From: Mycobacterium sp. SMC-4
GTDB taxonomy: Bacteria > Actinomycetota > Actinomycetes > Mycobacteriales > Mycobacteriaceae
DNA length: 64,000 nucleotides
Assembly (NCBI RefSeq): GCF_025263265.1
Contig: NZ_CP079869.1
Location: 2,976,001-3,040,000 of the forward strand
Reading direction: 5' to 3'
The notes below the pieces were generated by a model that made no database searches, was not told where the DNA came from, and was given only the letters and a program-made list of their open reading frames with translations. Position 1 is the stretch's first letter, and every line of letters begins with the position of its first letter. A program made the position numbers and the translations under genes. Positions 42,709 through 51,698 of the stretch are shown in pieces.

Positions 42709-42710
42709 GA
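42696..42710 (+). other. Possible leaderless uORF (MVIR-stop)
   Basis: Four codons ATG GTG ATC CGA and stop TGA. The TGA shares ATGA with the Dabb-protein start at 42707, so ribosomes terminating here could reinitiate. The frame follows a TACGGT hexamer at leaderless spacing. It may act as a coupling device; its product itself is probably meaningless. Confidence 0.4.
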
Positions 42711-43000
42711 TCCGCAACGTGGTCCTGGCCAAGCTCACATCCGGTTACGACGCCGCCGAAGTGGCCAGCATCCAGCAGGGGTTGCGCGAGCTCAACTGTC
42801 CGGGGACCGTGCGCGTGACCGTGGGCACCGACGCCGGGTTGCGGGACGGCAACTGGGATTTCGTGATCGTCGCCGATTTCGCCGATGTGGCGGCGTACCG
42901 CGGTTACGACGAGGATGCGGCGCACAATCAGCTGCGGGCGCGTCTGGCACCGATGGTCGAACAGATCGCGCGGGCCCAGTTCGCGGTCGACGACGACTGA
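42707..43000 (+). CDS. Dabb-domain (stress-responsive A/B barrel) protein
   Basis: A 97-residue dimeric alpha+beta barrel protein. MIRNVVLAKL at the N-terminus and WDFVIVADFADVAAYRGYDEDAAH are the typical Dabb pattern. Members are small cytoplasmic proteins, some acting as cyclases or stress proteins; this one cannot be assigned a reaction. The ATG overlaps a tiny upstream frame. Confidence 0.78.
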   Translation: MIRNVVLAKLTSGYDAAEVASIQQGLRELNCPGTVRVTVGTDAGLRDGNWDFVIVADFADVAAYRGYDEDAAHNQLRARLAPMVEQIARAQFAVDDD

Positions 43001-43004
43001 GCCG

Positions 43005-43748
43005 TCACCGGGGGCGGGTGTAGCGCTGGGCGAAGCGTCGCAGGATCGTCATCGGCGCGCTGACCGGCCGTTGTCGGGCCGTCTCCTTGAGCGTCTCGGC
43101 GGTCTCGGGGGCGAAGTACCCGTGATCCTTGTACACGTCGACGCGGGTACACAGGCCGTCGACGTCGAGCTCGGGATGGAATTGCGTGGCATAGACGTTG
43201 GCGCCCACCCGGAACGCCTGAATCGGGCAGGCGGGGGAGCTGGCCAGGTGCGCGACACCCGCCGGCAGGCTGGCGGCAGCCTCCTTGTGACCCCCGAAGG
43301 CGTCGAAGTCATCGGGGAGCTCGGCGAAGACCGGGTCATTGCGTCCCTGTTCGGTCAGCGACACCCTGACCGGCCCGACCGGCTCGCTGTGCACCCGATC
43401 GATTGTGGCGCCGATGGCAGCTCCGACCGTACCGATGCCGTAGCAGCACCCCAGAAACGGGAAGTCGCGGTCGATCACGGCGTCGAGCAACCGCGCCAGT
43501 TCGGCCTCCACCCGCCGCTGTGTCAGGGTCTTGGCACGCTCATCGTCACTGACGTTGTAGGGACCGCCGCCCAGGATGATGCCCGACCAGTCCCGGAGGT
43601 CCACGTGGCCCAGCGGTTGGGTGGTGAGCGCGATCCGGTGCAACTGATGGTCGGCCAATGCGGCGAAGCGCCGCATCGCCCGGAATTCGTCGTCGGCCGC
43701 CGCATCTTCGTCGCGGATGGACAACAGCAGGAACGGCGCATCGGCCAC
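43005..43748 (-). CDS. Class I glutamine amidotransferase-like protein
   Basis: GATase-1 fold protein of 247 residues. The oxyanion turn IILGGGPYNVSD (about 56-67), nucleophile Cys in FLGCCYGIG (about 100) and His in ATQFHPELD (about 190) indicate an active glutaminase-type triad; the Glu lies two residues after the His. Stand-alone members (GuaA-like) are often of unknown acceptor. It starts at GTG 43748 and is divergent from the MenC-like gene. Confidence 0.82.
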   Translation of the reverse strand: MADAPFLLLSIRDEDAAADDEFRAMRRFAALADHQLHRIALTTQPLGHVDLRDWSGIILGGGPYNVSDDERAKTLTQRRVEAELARLLDAVIDRDFPFLGCCYGIGTVGAAIGATIDRVHSEPVGPVRVSLTEQGRNDPVFAELPDDFDAFGGHKEAAASLPAGVAHLASSPACPIQAFRVGANVYATQFHPELDVDGLCTRVDVYKDHGYFAPETAETLKETARQRPVSAPMTILRRFAQRYTRPR

Positions 43749-43791
43749 GCCGTTAGGTTAGTCGCGGCCGGCCGGACTACGTTGTCGGTCA

Positions 43792-44676
43792 GTGAGAACG
43801 CTGATCGACTTCCGCGACGCCCGCGTCGTTGCCCTTCCCACCCCCGACGGGCTGCGGGTCGGCGTCCTGGTGGAAGGCCCGCAGGGCTGGGGCGAGTTCA
43901 GTGCGCCGCCCGATGCCGACGATGCACTCGCGGCGCGATGGCTGACAGCAGCTATGGAGCCGAGCACTGTGGGCTGGCCGGACGCGGTGCGTGGTCAGGT
44001 GCCGGTAGCTGCCGCGCGGGTCACGGTCGCCGCGCGTCCCGGGGCGCTCGACGCTGCGCTCGAGCGCGTGCACGCCGTCCATGACAATCTGCCGGCGGGG
44101 GCCCTGTTGCGCTGCTCGGTACAGGTCGCCGACGTCGACGCTGCTGTCGGGCTCATCGGCGAACTGGCGCGCACGATCCCCGCACTCGACATCGTCGAAT
44201 TGACATCCGCCTCAGCGGTTTCGGCCGCCGCGCTGCGGTCTCGCAGCGCGGTCCCGGTCGCCGTCGAGGCCGATGTGCTGGCGCAGGCACCTCGGCCCGC
44301 TGAGATTGCCGACGCGGCGATACTGCGCAGCGGCCCGCTGGGCGGGGTGCGCCGCGCGTTGCGGCGCGCCGAAGCGATCGGGCTGCCCGCGCTGGTGAAC
44401 CCGACAGGCCTGACCAGCGTGGGAATTGCCGGCGACATCGCGCTGGCGGCCGCCATGCCGCAGCTGCCCTACCCGTGCGGTCCGACCCCGAGGTGGCTGG
44501 CCGACGCCGACGTCGTCAGCCCATCTCGTTCGCTGACCGGGGAGGGCGGGTGGCTTCCGGCCGCCCCGACCCCGGCATCGCCGGACACCGACCGGCTGGG
44601 CCGCTACCAGGTCACCGACCCGAGCACGGTGGAGCGGTGGCAGGCGCTGCTGCAGCGCGCCGGCGAGGCACGCTAG
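43792..44676 (+). CDS. Degenerate MenC-like (o-succinylbenzoate synthase) protein
   Basis: A 294-residue protein whose ends clearly match actinobacterial o-succinylbenzoate synthase: DFRDARVVALPTP and VEGPQGWGEFSAPPD at the start, and PLGGVRRALRRAEAIGLPAL and MPQLPYPCGP towards the end. The enolase-superfamily catalytic parts are missing: there is no KxK lysine pair, no DxN metal aspartate (RCSVQVADVDAAV instead), no VEQP Glu (VELTS) and no ADE acid (VEADV). It is about 30 residues shorter than functional MenC. It may be a pseudoenzyme with a new role, or a decaying paralogue. GTG start, TACGTT eight bases upstream. Confidence 0.75.
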   Translation: MRTLIDFRDARVVALPTPDGLRVGVLVEGPQGWGEFSAPPDADDALAARWLTAAMEPSTVGWPDAVRGQVPVAAARVTVAARPGALDAALERVHAVHDNLPAGALLRCSVQVADVDAAVGLIGELARTIPALDIVELTSASAVSAAALRSRSAVPVAVEADVLAQAPRPAEIADAAILRSGPLGGVRRALRRAEAIGLPALVNPTGLTSVGIAGDIALAAAMPQLPYPCGPTPRWLADADVVSPSRSLTGEGGWLPAAPTPASPDTDRLGRYQVTDPSTVERWQALLQRAGEAR

Positions 44677-44694
44677 CCACCCGGTGACCTCTGC

Positions 44695-46983
44695 TCAGTC
44701 CTGCTTGCTGATCAACCGTCCCAGCGCCGCGCGATCCGGTGCGAGCAGTTCGTCGATGCGCTCCTGATTGACATCGGCGACGATGATTTCGCCGACCTCC
44801 TGATACACGTCGCTGAAGATGCCGTGCGCCTTCATCTTGTCGGTTTGGTAGATGTTGTCCTCGGTCGGCGTCACGTAGTACACGATCACTGCCTTGAATC
44901 GGTGGATCAACCACAGGTGGATCAGGTCCATCAGCCGCTTCTGCCGCAGGTGTTCGGCGAAGGTGTTCTGGTCGCGGACGGTCAGGATGCTGCGGCCGTG
45001 TCGGTCCTTGATCGGGTCGACGACGACGTTGGCCAGCGGCTCCTCCCCGTCGCCGAGGATCTGCAAGTCGAGCACGTCGGAGCCGGCCCGCCGGGGACGC
45101 AACTGGACGTGCAGCTTCTCCGAGATCTGGTAGTGCTCGGCCCACAACGCCAGCCATTCCTCGAGCAGCTTCTTGGGCACCTCGGTCTGCACCAGGTGCT
45201 GATGCTGAGTGGAGCCCTTGCCCATCGACTTCGTGGTAGCCGTGCGCCCCGACGACGCTGCCAGTGCCGCGTCGCTGCGCGGACCTCCGACCAGCGTTTG
45301 CGGTGTGCGGTAAGGAGATTCGACCAACCGCATCTTGCGCTGCAGCCTGGCCAGCGCGAGCATACCTTCCTGGCGAAGCGAGGTCGCGAACTCTTCGGAG
45401 GCCACGCCGTCGACCTGGTGGCCGCCGTAGGTGATGAAGTTGAAGACGAACCCCATCTTGCCGAGTTCCTCGGGGAATGCCCGCATCTCCTCATCGGTCA
45501 TTCCGGTGGTGTCCCAGTTGAACGACGGCGAAAGGTTGTAGGCCAACATCTTGTCCGGGTAGACGGCGTGGATGGCATCGGCGAACTGTTTGGCGTCGGC
45601 CAGATCGGCGGTCTTGGTCTCCATCCACAGGATGTCGGCGAACGGTGCGGCGGCCAACGACTTGGCGATCGCGTAGGGAATACCGCCGCGCACCTGGTAG
45701 TAGCCCTCGGGCGTCTTGGCCCGCTCGCAGTCCCAGGCCACGTCGGCGCCGAGTTCTTTGGCCTTCTCACGTGCGGTGTACAGCGGAGCGCGCTCGGCGA
45801 ACGCGCGCCACTCGGCCACACTCATCGACGACGGCTCGCCTTCTCGGTCACGGAATTCCAGCAGCTCGGCGACCGCGCCACCGTAGGTGTTCAGCCCGGC
45901 ATCCTGTTCCCACAGCTCGACGCATTTCGACTCGACCTTGTCGTAGGCCGCGTCGACCGAGGCCACCGCGCCATCCTTCCAGGTGCGCGCGGCGTCGTCG
46001 ATCACCGCGACCAGACCCTGGCGCTGCAACCACGCCTCGGCCGCGGCGTACTCACCGTCGGGCAGCGCGTAGAGCAGGTGACCGTTGATCTCGCTGACAC
46101 CCTGGTCGTAGAAGCGCCGCATCATGGCCAGGAAGCACGCCTTGTAGGGCGGGATCTTGAGGTTGGTGGCACCGAGCAGGAATGGTTGGTCCCGCTCATC
46201 GGCACGCCCGTCGATCAGGTTGGCCGCCTCGGCGTCGGTGCGCGCGACGATGATGCCGGGCACCCGCATCACGTCGAGCTGGAAACGCGCGGTGTTGAGC
46301 CGCTTGATCTGCTCGTCGGACGGGACGAGCACCTTGCCGCCCTGATGACCGCATTTTTTCGTCCCGGGACGCTGGTCCTCAATGTGGTAGCCCGGCACGC
46401 CGGCTTCGACAAAGCGCCGAATCAGGTTGCGTACGTGCGGATCACCACCGTGACCGGTGTCGGCGTCGGCGATGATGAACGGTCGGTAGTCGTACTCGGG
46501 AGTGGTCGCGCGTTGTTCGGGCGTCATCTGCTGGCGCAGGTAGTTCTGGTTGCGGTCGGCGGTCAGCAGCGCCCGGACCAGACCCGCGGCCTCCTCGGGC
46601 ACCTGGCTGAGCGGATAGCTCGCCAGGTCCGGGCCGGGGTCCTCGGTGGTGGAGCCCTTCGCCGACGTGGCCCAGCCACCGAGGTAGATGCCCTCGATGC
46701 CCATGCGCTTCATCACCACGGCCTGGCCGGGGGAGTACGGCCCGAACGTGGTGATGGACTTCTTCTGCTCGAACAAGTTGCGCAGGTGCGGATAGAACGC
46801 GGTGGCGGCTTCGCGTGCCACTGCGTAGTCGACGGCGATGGTGCCGCGCTGCTCGGCGACCTGACGAGCGGTGTAGAGCCGAATCGTCCCGTCAAAACGC
46901 GGGCTGTCGAGGTAGCGCTGGGTCTCGGCGACATCGCGCTCGAAGGACGAATCGGACTGAAGGTCAGCTTCGGTGATGGCCAT
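44695..46983 (-). CDS. aceA: Isocitrate lyase, long ICL2 form
   Basis: Isocitrate lyase of 762 residues, the long mycobacterial ICL2 form with a helical insert and an extra C-terminal domain compared with the 428-residue ICL1. Metal/substrate motif ADTGHGGD (174-181) and catalytic loop KKCGHQGGK (209-217, Cys 211) are intact. It splits isocitrate to glyoxylate and succinate in the glyoxylate shunt and can also cleave methylisocitrate during growth on propionate-yielding lipids and sterols. The H37Rv counterpart is split into two reading frames (Rv1915/Rv1916); here it is intact. ATG 46983; TAGGGT lies five bases upstream. Confidence 0.93.
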   Translation of the reverse strand: MAITEADLQSDSSFERDVAETQRYLDSPRFDGTIRLYTARQVAEQRGTIAVDYAVAREAATAFYPHLRNLFEQKKSITTFGPYSPGQAVVMKRMGIEGIYLGGWATSAKGSTTEDPGPDLASYPLSQVPEEAAGLVRALLTADRNQNYLRQQMTPEQRATTPEYDYRPFIIADADTGHGGDPHVRNLIRRFVEAGVPGYHIEDQRPGTKKCGHQGGKVLVPSDEQIKRLNTARFQLDVMRVPGIIVARTDAEAANLIDGRADERDQPFLLGATNLKIPPYKACFLAMMRRFYDQGVSEINGHLLYALPDGEYAAAEAWLQRQGLVAVIDDAARTWKDGAVASVDAAYDKVESKCVELWEQDAGLNTYGGAVAELLEFRDREGEPSSMSVAEWRAFAERAPLYTAREKAKELGADVAWDCERAKTPEGYYQVRGGIPYAIAKSLAAAPFADILWMETKTADLADAKQFADAIHAVYPDKMLAYNLSPSFNWDTTGMTDEEMRAFPEELGKMGFVFNFITYGGHQVDGVASEEFATSLRQEGMLALARLQRKMRLVESPYRTPQTLVGGPRSDAALAASSGRTATTKSMGKGSTQHQHLVQTEVPKKLLEEWLALWAEHYQISEKLHVQLRPRRAGSDVLDLQILGDGEEPLANVVVDPIKDRHGRSILTVRDQNTFAEHLRQKRLMDLIHLWLIHRFKAVIVYYVTPTEDNIYQTDKMKAHGIFSDVYQEVGEIIVADVNQERIDELLAPDRAALGRLISKQD

Positions 46984-47009
46984 GCTTCACCCTACGGCGC
47001 GAGACCCGG

Positions 47010-47726
47010 CTAAACGGGCCATTTCTCCTGACGGTGGCCGGCGTCGAAGAACATCCACTCATAGCGCGCGGTCGTCACGAAGTGCGCTCGCGCGACGGCT
47101 TCCTCGTCGGAGGTCAGCGACGGGCCGATCCGGTCGGCCAGATGCAGCACCTCGGTGACGGTCGTGGCGAATTCGTCACCCCCGTAGCTGTCGATCCAGC
47201 GCTGGTAACGCGGATCGGTCGAACCCCGCTGTGCCAGTTCTGCGCCGACCTCGGCGTAGATCCAGTAGCACGGCAGCACCGTGGCCAGCCCGTCGGCGAA
47301 GCTGCCGTCGTAGGTGGTGGCCAGCAAGTAGCTGTTGTAGGCCTGGGTGGTCGGGCTGACCGGGATCCGGTCGACCTCCTGGGTGGACAGGCCCAGCGCC
47401 GGGAGCAACTCGCCGTGCAGCTCCAGTTCGACCTCGAAGACCTCGGCGGCGTGCCGGGCGAACATCGCCGTGTCGGCCAGCGTCGGCGCCTTGGCAGCGA
47501 CGAGAGCCAGCGCGCGAGCGTAGGCCCTCAGGTAGTGCACATCCTGGGCGACATAGAACGCGAAAGAATCCGGTGCCAGGCTGCCGTCGGTGAGACCGGT
47601 GACGAACGGATGCGACACGATGGCGTCGAAGATCGGGGTGATCGCCGTCCATAGCTGCGTCGACCACGAATCGGCTCGGCCGGCTCCGATGCGGGGCACT
47701 GCGTTGGGCGCTGTCATGCCCGACAT
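47010..47726 (-). CDS. tenA: TenA-family thiaminase II-like protein
   Basis: All-helical TenA protein of 238 residues, thiamine salvage (aminopyrimidine aminohydrolase) type. Features: FDAIVSHPFVTGLTDGSL, FYVAQDVHYLRAYARAL, the cysteine in VLPCYWIYAEVG (about 140, the usual catalytic Cys) and YEWMFFDAGHRQE (catalytic Glu/Tyr region, about 220). ATG 47717 is an alternative start three codons in. No TPP riboswitch is present in the 75-base upstream gap, and no thi gene lies nearby. Confidence 0.87.
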   Translation of the reverse strand: MSGMTAPNAVPRIGAGRADSWSTQLWTAITPIFDAIVSHPFVTGLTDGSLAPDSFAFYVAQDVHYLRAYARALALVAAKAPTLADTAMFARHAAEVFEVELELHGELLPALGLSTQEVDRIPVSPTTQAYNSYLLATTYDGSFADGLATVLPCYWIYAEVGAELAQRGSTDPRYQRWIDSYGGDEFATTVTEVLHLADRIGPSLTSDEEAVARAHFVTTARYEWMFFDAGHRQEKWPV

Positions 47727-47801
47727 ACTGCCAAGCGATGAGTTTGTCGTGTCGCCTCGGTCAGTATCGAGAGTTCACCACACACGAGCAAAGGTACTGC
47801 G

Positions 47802-48494
47802 ATGACACGACCGAGCGCGCTGCCTCCGGTGGCCGACGCCGAAACCTGGCGCACAGCGCTGGCCGAGCTGCGAGCCCGGGAAAAGGCCGCCACCCGAGAG
47901 TTGGACGCGATCGCCGCGCAGCGGCGGCGGCTGCCCATGGTGGCGCTGCCCGACTACACGCTGATCGGCGCCGACGGACCGGTTCGGCTGGCCGACGTAT
48001 TCGCCGGGCGCAGTCAGTTGATCGTCTACAACCATATGTGGACCGACGGCGCCGAATGGCAGTGCGGTGGCTGCACCGGGTTCACCTCACAGTTCACCCG
48101 ACTGGAGTTCCTCGACAACTACGACGCCCGGTTCGTGATCGTGACCTCGGGGCCGATCGAGGAGGCGCTGGCTTACCGGGACAAGGTGGGCAACATGATG
48201 GATTGGTACTCCTCGGCGCAGAGCAGTTTCGCCGCCGATGTCGACGCCGCGCCCAACACCGGGTTTGCGGTCAACGTGTTCCTGCGTGATGGCGAGACGG
48301 TCTACCGGACCTGGCACACCAATGGCCGCGGCACCGAACAACTCAGTCACACCTTTGCGTTGATCGACATCTTGCCGTGGGGCCGGCAGGAGCAGTGGCA
48401 GGACGTACCGCCGGGCTGGCCGCAGCGGCCCACCTACTCGGGATGGCTGGATTCGCCTGACATCGCGCGCCAGTACGGCAACGGCCAGGCCTGA
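47802..48494 (+). CDS. DUF899 family thioredoxin-fold protein
   Basis: A 230-residue cytoplasmic protein of the DUF899 (AhpC/TSA-like) family. An N-terminal helix (WRTALAELRAREKAATRE) precedes a thioredoxin-like domain with LIVYNHMWTDG and the pair CGGC in WQCGGCTGFT (about 87-90), and a conserved VYRTWHTNGRGTEQL. It is likely redox-active, but no reaction is known. ATG 47802 has AAAGG at seven bases. Divergent from tenA. Confidence 0.8.
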   Translation: MTRPSALPPVADAETWRTALAELRAREKAATRELDAIAAQRRRLPMVALPDYTLIGADGPVRLADVFAGRSQLIVYNHMWTDGAEWQCGGCTGFTSQFTRLEFLDNYDARFVIVTSGPIEEALAYRDKVGNMMDWYSSAQSSFAADVDAAPNTGFAVNVFLRDGETVYRTWHTNGRGTEQLSHTFALIDILPWGRQEQWQDVPPGWPQRPTYSGWLDSPDIARQYGNGQA

Positions 48495-48545
48495 GCGGTC
48501 GGACCCCGGCGCGCCTGCGTGGGCTGGGGTTGGCAGACTGTGTCC

Positions 48546-49043
48546 ATGGCACAGATAACGTTGCGTGGAAACCCGATCAATACCGTCGGCGAGCTGCCCG
48601 CTGTCGGCTCCCCGGCACCCGGCTTCACCCTCACCGGTACCGATCTCGGCTCGGTCAGCGCCGATCAGTTCCGCGACAAGCCGGTTCTGCTCAACATCTT
48701 CCCCTCGGTGGACACCCCGGTATGCGCGGCAAGCGTGCGCACGTTCAACGAGCGCGCTGCGTCCAGCGGTGTGTCGGTGCTGTGCGTGTCCAAGGACCTT
48801 CCGTTCGCGCAGAAGCGATTCTGCGGCGCCGAGGACATCGAGAACGTGACCACCGCGTCGGCGTTCCGGGACAGCTTCGGCGACGACTACGGCGTCACGA
48901 TCGCTGACGGCCCGATGGCCGGTCTGCTGGCGCGTGCGGTCGTGGTGCTCGGCGCCGACGGCACCGTGACCTACACCGAGCTGGTGCCCGAGATCGGCCA
49001 GGAGCCTGACTACGACGCCGCACTGGCCGCGTTGAATTCCTGA
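48546..49043 (+). CDS. tpx: Thiol peroxidase Tpx
   Basis: Atypical two-cysteine peroxiredoxin of 165 residues. Peroxidatic Cys 60 lies in SVDTPVCAASV and resolving Cys 94 in AQKRFCGAEDI; the surrounding pattern (ITLRGNPINTVGELPAVGSPAPGF) is Tpx. It reduces hydrogen and organic peroxides with thioredoxin. ATG 48546 is preceded by CAGACT at six bases, a near-consensus leaderless -10. The M. tuberculosis gene is Rv1932 from memory. Confidence 0.92.
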   Translation: MAQITLRGNPINTVGELPAVGSPAPGFTLTGTDLGSVSADQFRDKPVLLNIFPSVDTPVCAASVRTFNERAASSGVSVLCVSKDLPFAQKRFCGAEDIENVTTASAFRDSFGDDYGVTIADGPMAGLLARAVVVLGADGTVTYTELVPEIGQEPDYDAALAALNS

Positions 49044-49255
49044 CCCAGCGTTGTGCGCACCCGGCAGCCGGCACCCTAGAGTGCCGGCCGCCGGCGTAGG
49101 TCACCGTTTCGTCCCGGTTGCGCAACTGTCCGGGCCGGCTCCTGCGACGACGTCAATACCTGTCTATGCCGTGGTGTAGAAGTGGTCATAGTGACAGTTG
49201 TTGTTTGAGTCCAGCGTCGGAGAGCCGCTGGCCGTCCGAAAGCGGTGGAAGTGCG

Positions 49256-49855
49256 ATGCGACGCGTCCTTGTCCTGGTGATCGGTGTGGCGCTGCTGGTG
49301 GCAACGCCGGGCCTGGCAGCCGCCGACATCACGCGCTCGGCAACCAACCAGAAGGCGGTCGAGCTGGTCATCGCCCGGGCGATGTCCCAGCGCGGCGTGC
49401 CGTTCGCCTACGGAGGCGGTGGAGCATCCGGACCGAGTAAGGGCACCGTGGCCGCGCCCACTCCCGAAGAGCAACAAGAAGACACAGTGGCGCTGGGTGT
49501 GACGCCCGGCCTGGCTCTACCGCCGGTCACGGCAGCACCGCCGGCCGTGGCACCGGCTCCAGCGCCCCGCATCGAAGTGGTCGGCTTCGATGCTTCGGGA
49601 CTCATGGTGTATGCCTACGCCGGCGCGGGCGTGAAGCTGCCCCGCTCCTCGGGCGAGCAGTACAAGGTCGGCCAGAAGGTGCTGCCGTCGATGGCGCTGC
49701 CCGGCGATCTCATCTTCTACGGACCGGAGGGCACCCAGAGCGTCGCGCTGTTCATCGGCAACGGACAGATGGTGGAGACCACCGACAAGGGCGTGGCGGT
49801 GTCAGCGGTGCGGACCAACAACATGACTCCCTATCTGGTTCGCATCATCGCCTGA
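49256..49855 (+). CDS. ripD: RipD-type NlpC/P60 protein lacking catalytic Cys and His
   Basis: Exported protein of 199 residues. A signal peptide (VLVLVIGVALLVATPGLAAA) is followed by an NlpC/P60 domain interrupted by an Ala/Pro-rich loop (about 70-115). The nucleophile position reads FDASGLMVYAYAG, with Ala in place of Cys, and the His position reads SVALFIGNG, with Ser in place of His. This is the known pattern of M. tuberculosis RipD (Rv1566c), a peptidoglycan-binding but non-hydrolytic protein. ATG 49256 is chosen because it begins the signal peptide. Confidence 0.85.
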   Translation: MRRVLVLVIGVALLVATPGLAAADITRSATNQKAVELVIARAMSQRGVPFAYGGGGASGPSKGTVAAPTPEEQQEDTVALGVTPGLALPPVTAAPPAVAPAPAPRIEVVGFDASGLMVYAYAGAGVKLPRSSGEQYKVGQKVLPSMALPGDLIFYGPEGTQSVALFIGNGQMVETTDKGVAVSAVRTNNMTPYLVRIIA

Positions 49856-49898
49856 CGCCCGGGACTTGTTGACACATCAGCTTTTTGGCCTCCCACCG

Positions 49899-49904
49899 TA
49901 GACT
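49899..49904 (+). promoter_or_regulatory. Leaderless -10 box (TAGACT) for the FAAL
   Basis: TAGACT, six bases, then ATG 49911, with no ribosome site. A TTGACA at 49869-49874 is too far upstream (24 bases) to be the usual -35. Confidence 0.5.
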
Positions 49905-49910
49905 GCGCTG

Positions 49911-51692
49911 ATGGGCCTGTTGCAGATCGAGGAGTGCCTCGGGCCGGACGGCGGCATCGTGCTGCCACCCGGCGTCACGCTGATCTCGTTGATCGACCGA
50001 AACATCGCCCACGTCGGCGATACCGTCGCCTACCGGTACCTGGACTACACCGGTTCCTCCAGCACTCGTGAACTGACGTGGTACGAGCTCGGGATACGGA
50101 TGCAGGCCATCGGTGCGCGCGTGCAACAGGTGGCCGAGCGCGCAGACCGGGTGGCGATCTTGGCACCACAGGGTCTCGATTACATCGCCGCGTTCTTCGC
50201 CGCGATCCGGGCCGGCACGATCGCCGTGCCCTTGTTCGCCCCCGAGTTGCCCGGTCACGCCGAGCGGCTCGACGTCGCCCTGCGCGACGCCCTCCCGCAC
50301 GCAGTGCTGACCACTGCGGCGGCCCGCGACGCGGTGGTCGACTTCCTGGAGGCGATGCCGTCGTTCGAGGTGCCGCCGGTCCTGGCGGTCGACGAGATCC
50401 CCGATTCGGCGGCGGGAACGTTCACGCCTGTTCCCATCGGCATCGAAGACGTTTCGCATCTGCAGTACACCGGTGGCGCCACGCGGGCGCCGGTCGGTGT
50501 CGAGATCACCCACCGCGCGGTGGGCACCAATCTTCTGCAGATGATCCTGTCGATCGACCTGCTCGACCGAAATACCCACGGGGTCAGCTGGTTACCGCTG
50601 TACCACGACATGGGCCTGTCGATGATCGGGTTTCCCACGGTCTACGGCGGGCACACGACATTGATGTCGCCGACGGCATTCATCCGGCGGCCGCTGCGGT
50701 GGATCCAGGCGTTGTCGGACGGTTCGCGCACCGGGCGGGTGGTCACGGCTGCGCCGAACTTCGCCTACCAGTGGACCGCCGCACGCGGGCTGCCGGCCCC
50801 CGGCGCCGACATCGACCTGGCCAATGTGTCGCTGATCATCGGTTCTGAGCCGATCAGCATCGAGGCGATCGGCACCTTCACCGAGGCTTTCACCGCATTC
50901 GGGTTGCCGCCCACGGCATTCAAACCGTCGTACGGACTGGCCGAGGCCACCTTGTTCGTGTCCACCATCGGACCCGCGGAGCAGGCCAGGGTGCTCTACA
51001 CCGACCGCGAGGCGCTCGGCCGCGGCCGGGCCGTCCCGGTCACCGCCGACGACCCCCGCGCCATCGGTCATGTTTCGTGCGGCCGGATCGCTCGCAGTCT
51101 GTGGTGCGTGATCGTCGATCCGGCCACCGGTTCGGAACAACCCGACGGGCAGGTCGGTGAACTCTGGCTTCAGGGTGACAACATCGGTCGCGGGTATTGG
51201 AACCGGCCCGAGGACACCCGGCACGCGTTCGGCGCCCGGCTGCGATCGCAGCTCCCCGAGCACAGTCACGGGGCCGGGGCCCGAGCGGACCAACAGTGGC
51301 TACGCACCGGTGATCTCGGCTTCTATCTCGATGGGGAGCTGTTCGTCACCGGTCGCATCGCCGACATGGTGCAGGCGCACGGGCGCCAGCACTACCCGCA
51401 CGACATCGAAACCACTGCCGCGGAGGCCTCAGCGGTGGTGCGGCGCGGCTATGTGGCGGCATTCACCGTCGACGGCGACCGGCTGGTGGTTGTCGCCGAA
51501 CGTGCGACCGGAACCGGCCGCGCCGATCCGGCGTCGGCCGCCGAGGCGATTCGCGCTGCCGTGCAGCAGCGACACGGCCTCGAGGTGGCCGAGGTGCGCA
51601 TCGTGCCTGCGGGTTCGATTCCCCGCACCACGAGCGGAAAGCTGGCCCGCCACGCGTGCCGTAGCGACTTTCTCGGTGGCCTCTTCGACTGA
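49911..51692 (+). CDS. Fatty-acyl-AMP ligase (FadD/FAAL)
   Basis: Adenylate-forming enzyme of 593 residues in the FAAL class that activates fatty acids for polyketide or lipopeptide assembly. Features: LQYTGGATRAPVGVEITHRA (about 183-202, P-loop), PSYGLAEATLFVST (about 340), RTGDLGFYLDGELFVTGR (about 465) and TSGKLARHACR (C-terminal lysine, about 577). The P-loop is odd: TGGATRAPVG replaces the usual TSGSTR-P-G. Similar in size to FadD31 (Rv1925). Solitary here, with no PKS nearby, so its acceptor is unknown. Confidence 0.85.
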   Translation: MGLLQIEECLGPDGGIVLPPGVTLISLIDRNIAHVGDTVAYRYLDYTGSSSTRELTWYELGIRMQAIGARVQQVAERADRVAILAPQGLDYIAAFFAAIRAGTIAVPLFAPELPGHAERLDVALRDALPHAVLTTAAARDAVVDFLEAMPSFEVPPVLAVDEIPDSAAGTFTPVPIGIEDVSHLQYTGGATRAPVGVEITHRAVGTNLLQMILSIDLLDRNTHGVSWLPLYHDMGLSMIGFPTVYGGHTTLMSPTAFIRRPLRWIQALSDGSRTGRVVTAAPNFAYQWTAARGLPAPGADIDLANVSLIIGSEPISIEAIGTFTEAFTAFGLPPTAFKPSYGLAEATLFVSTIGPAEQARVLYTDREALGRGRAVPVTADDPRAIGHVSCGRIARSLWCVIVDPATGSEQPDGQVGELWLQGDNIGRGYWNRPEDTRHAFGARLRSQLPEHSHGAGARADQQWLRTGDLGFYLDGELFVTGRIADMVQAHGRQHYPHDIETTAAEASAVVRRGYVAAFTVDGDRLVVVAERATGTGRADPASAAEAIRAAVQQRHGLEVAEVRIVPAGSIPRTTSGKLARHACRSDFLGGLFD

Positions 51693-51698
51693 GCGCGC

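Noticed and set aside
47727..47801. Possible TPP riboswitch before tenA
   Set aside because: The upstream gap is only 75 bases and lacks the conserved CUGAGA and GGAACC-type elements; only a weak ATACTG/CAGTAT inverted pair is present.
51606..51629. tRNA T-loop-like sequence GGGTTCGATTCCC
   Set aside because: It lies in the FAAL coding frame (PAGSIPRT) and no acceptor stem, D-arm or anticodon arm can be folded around it.
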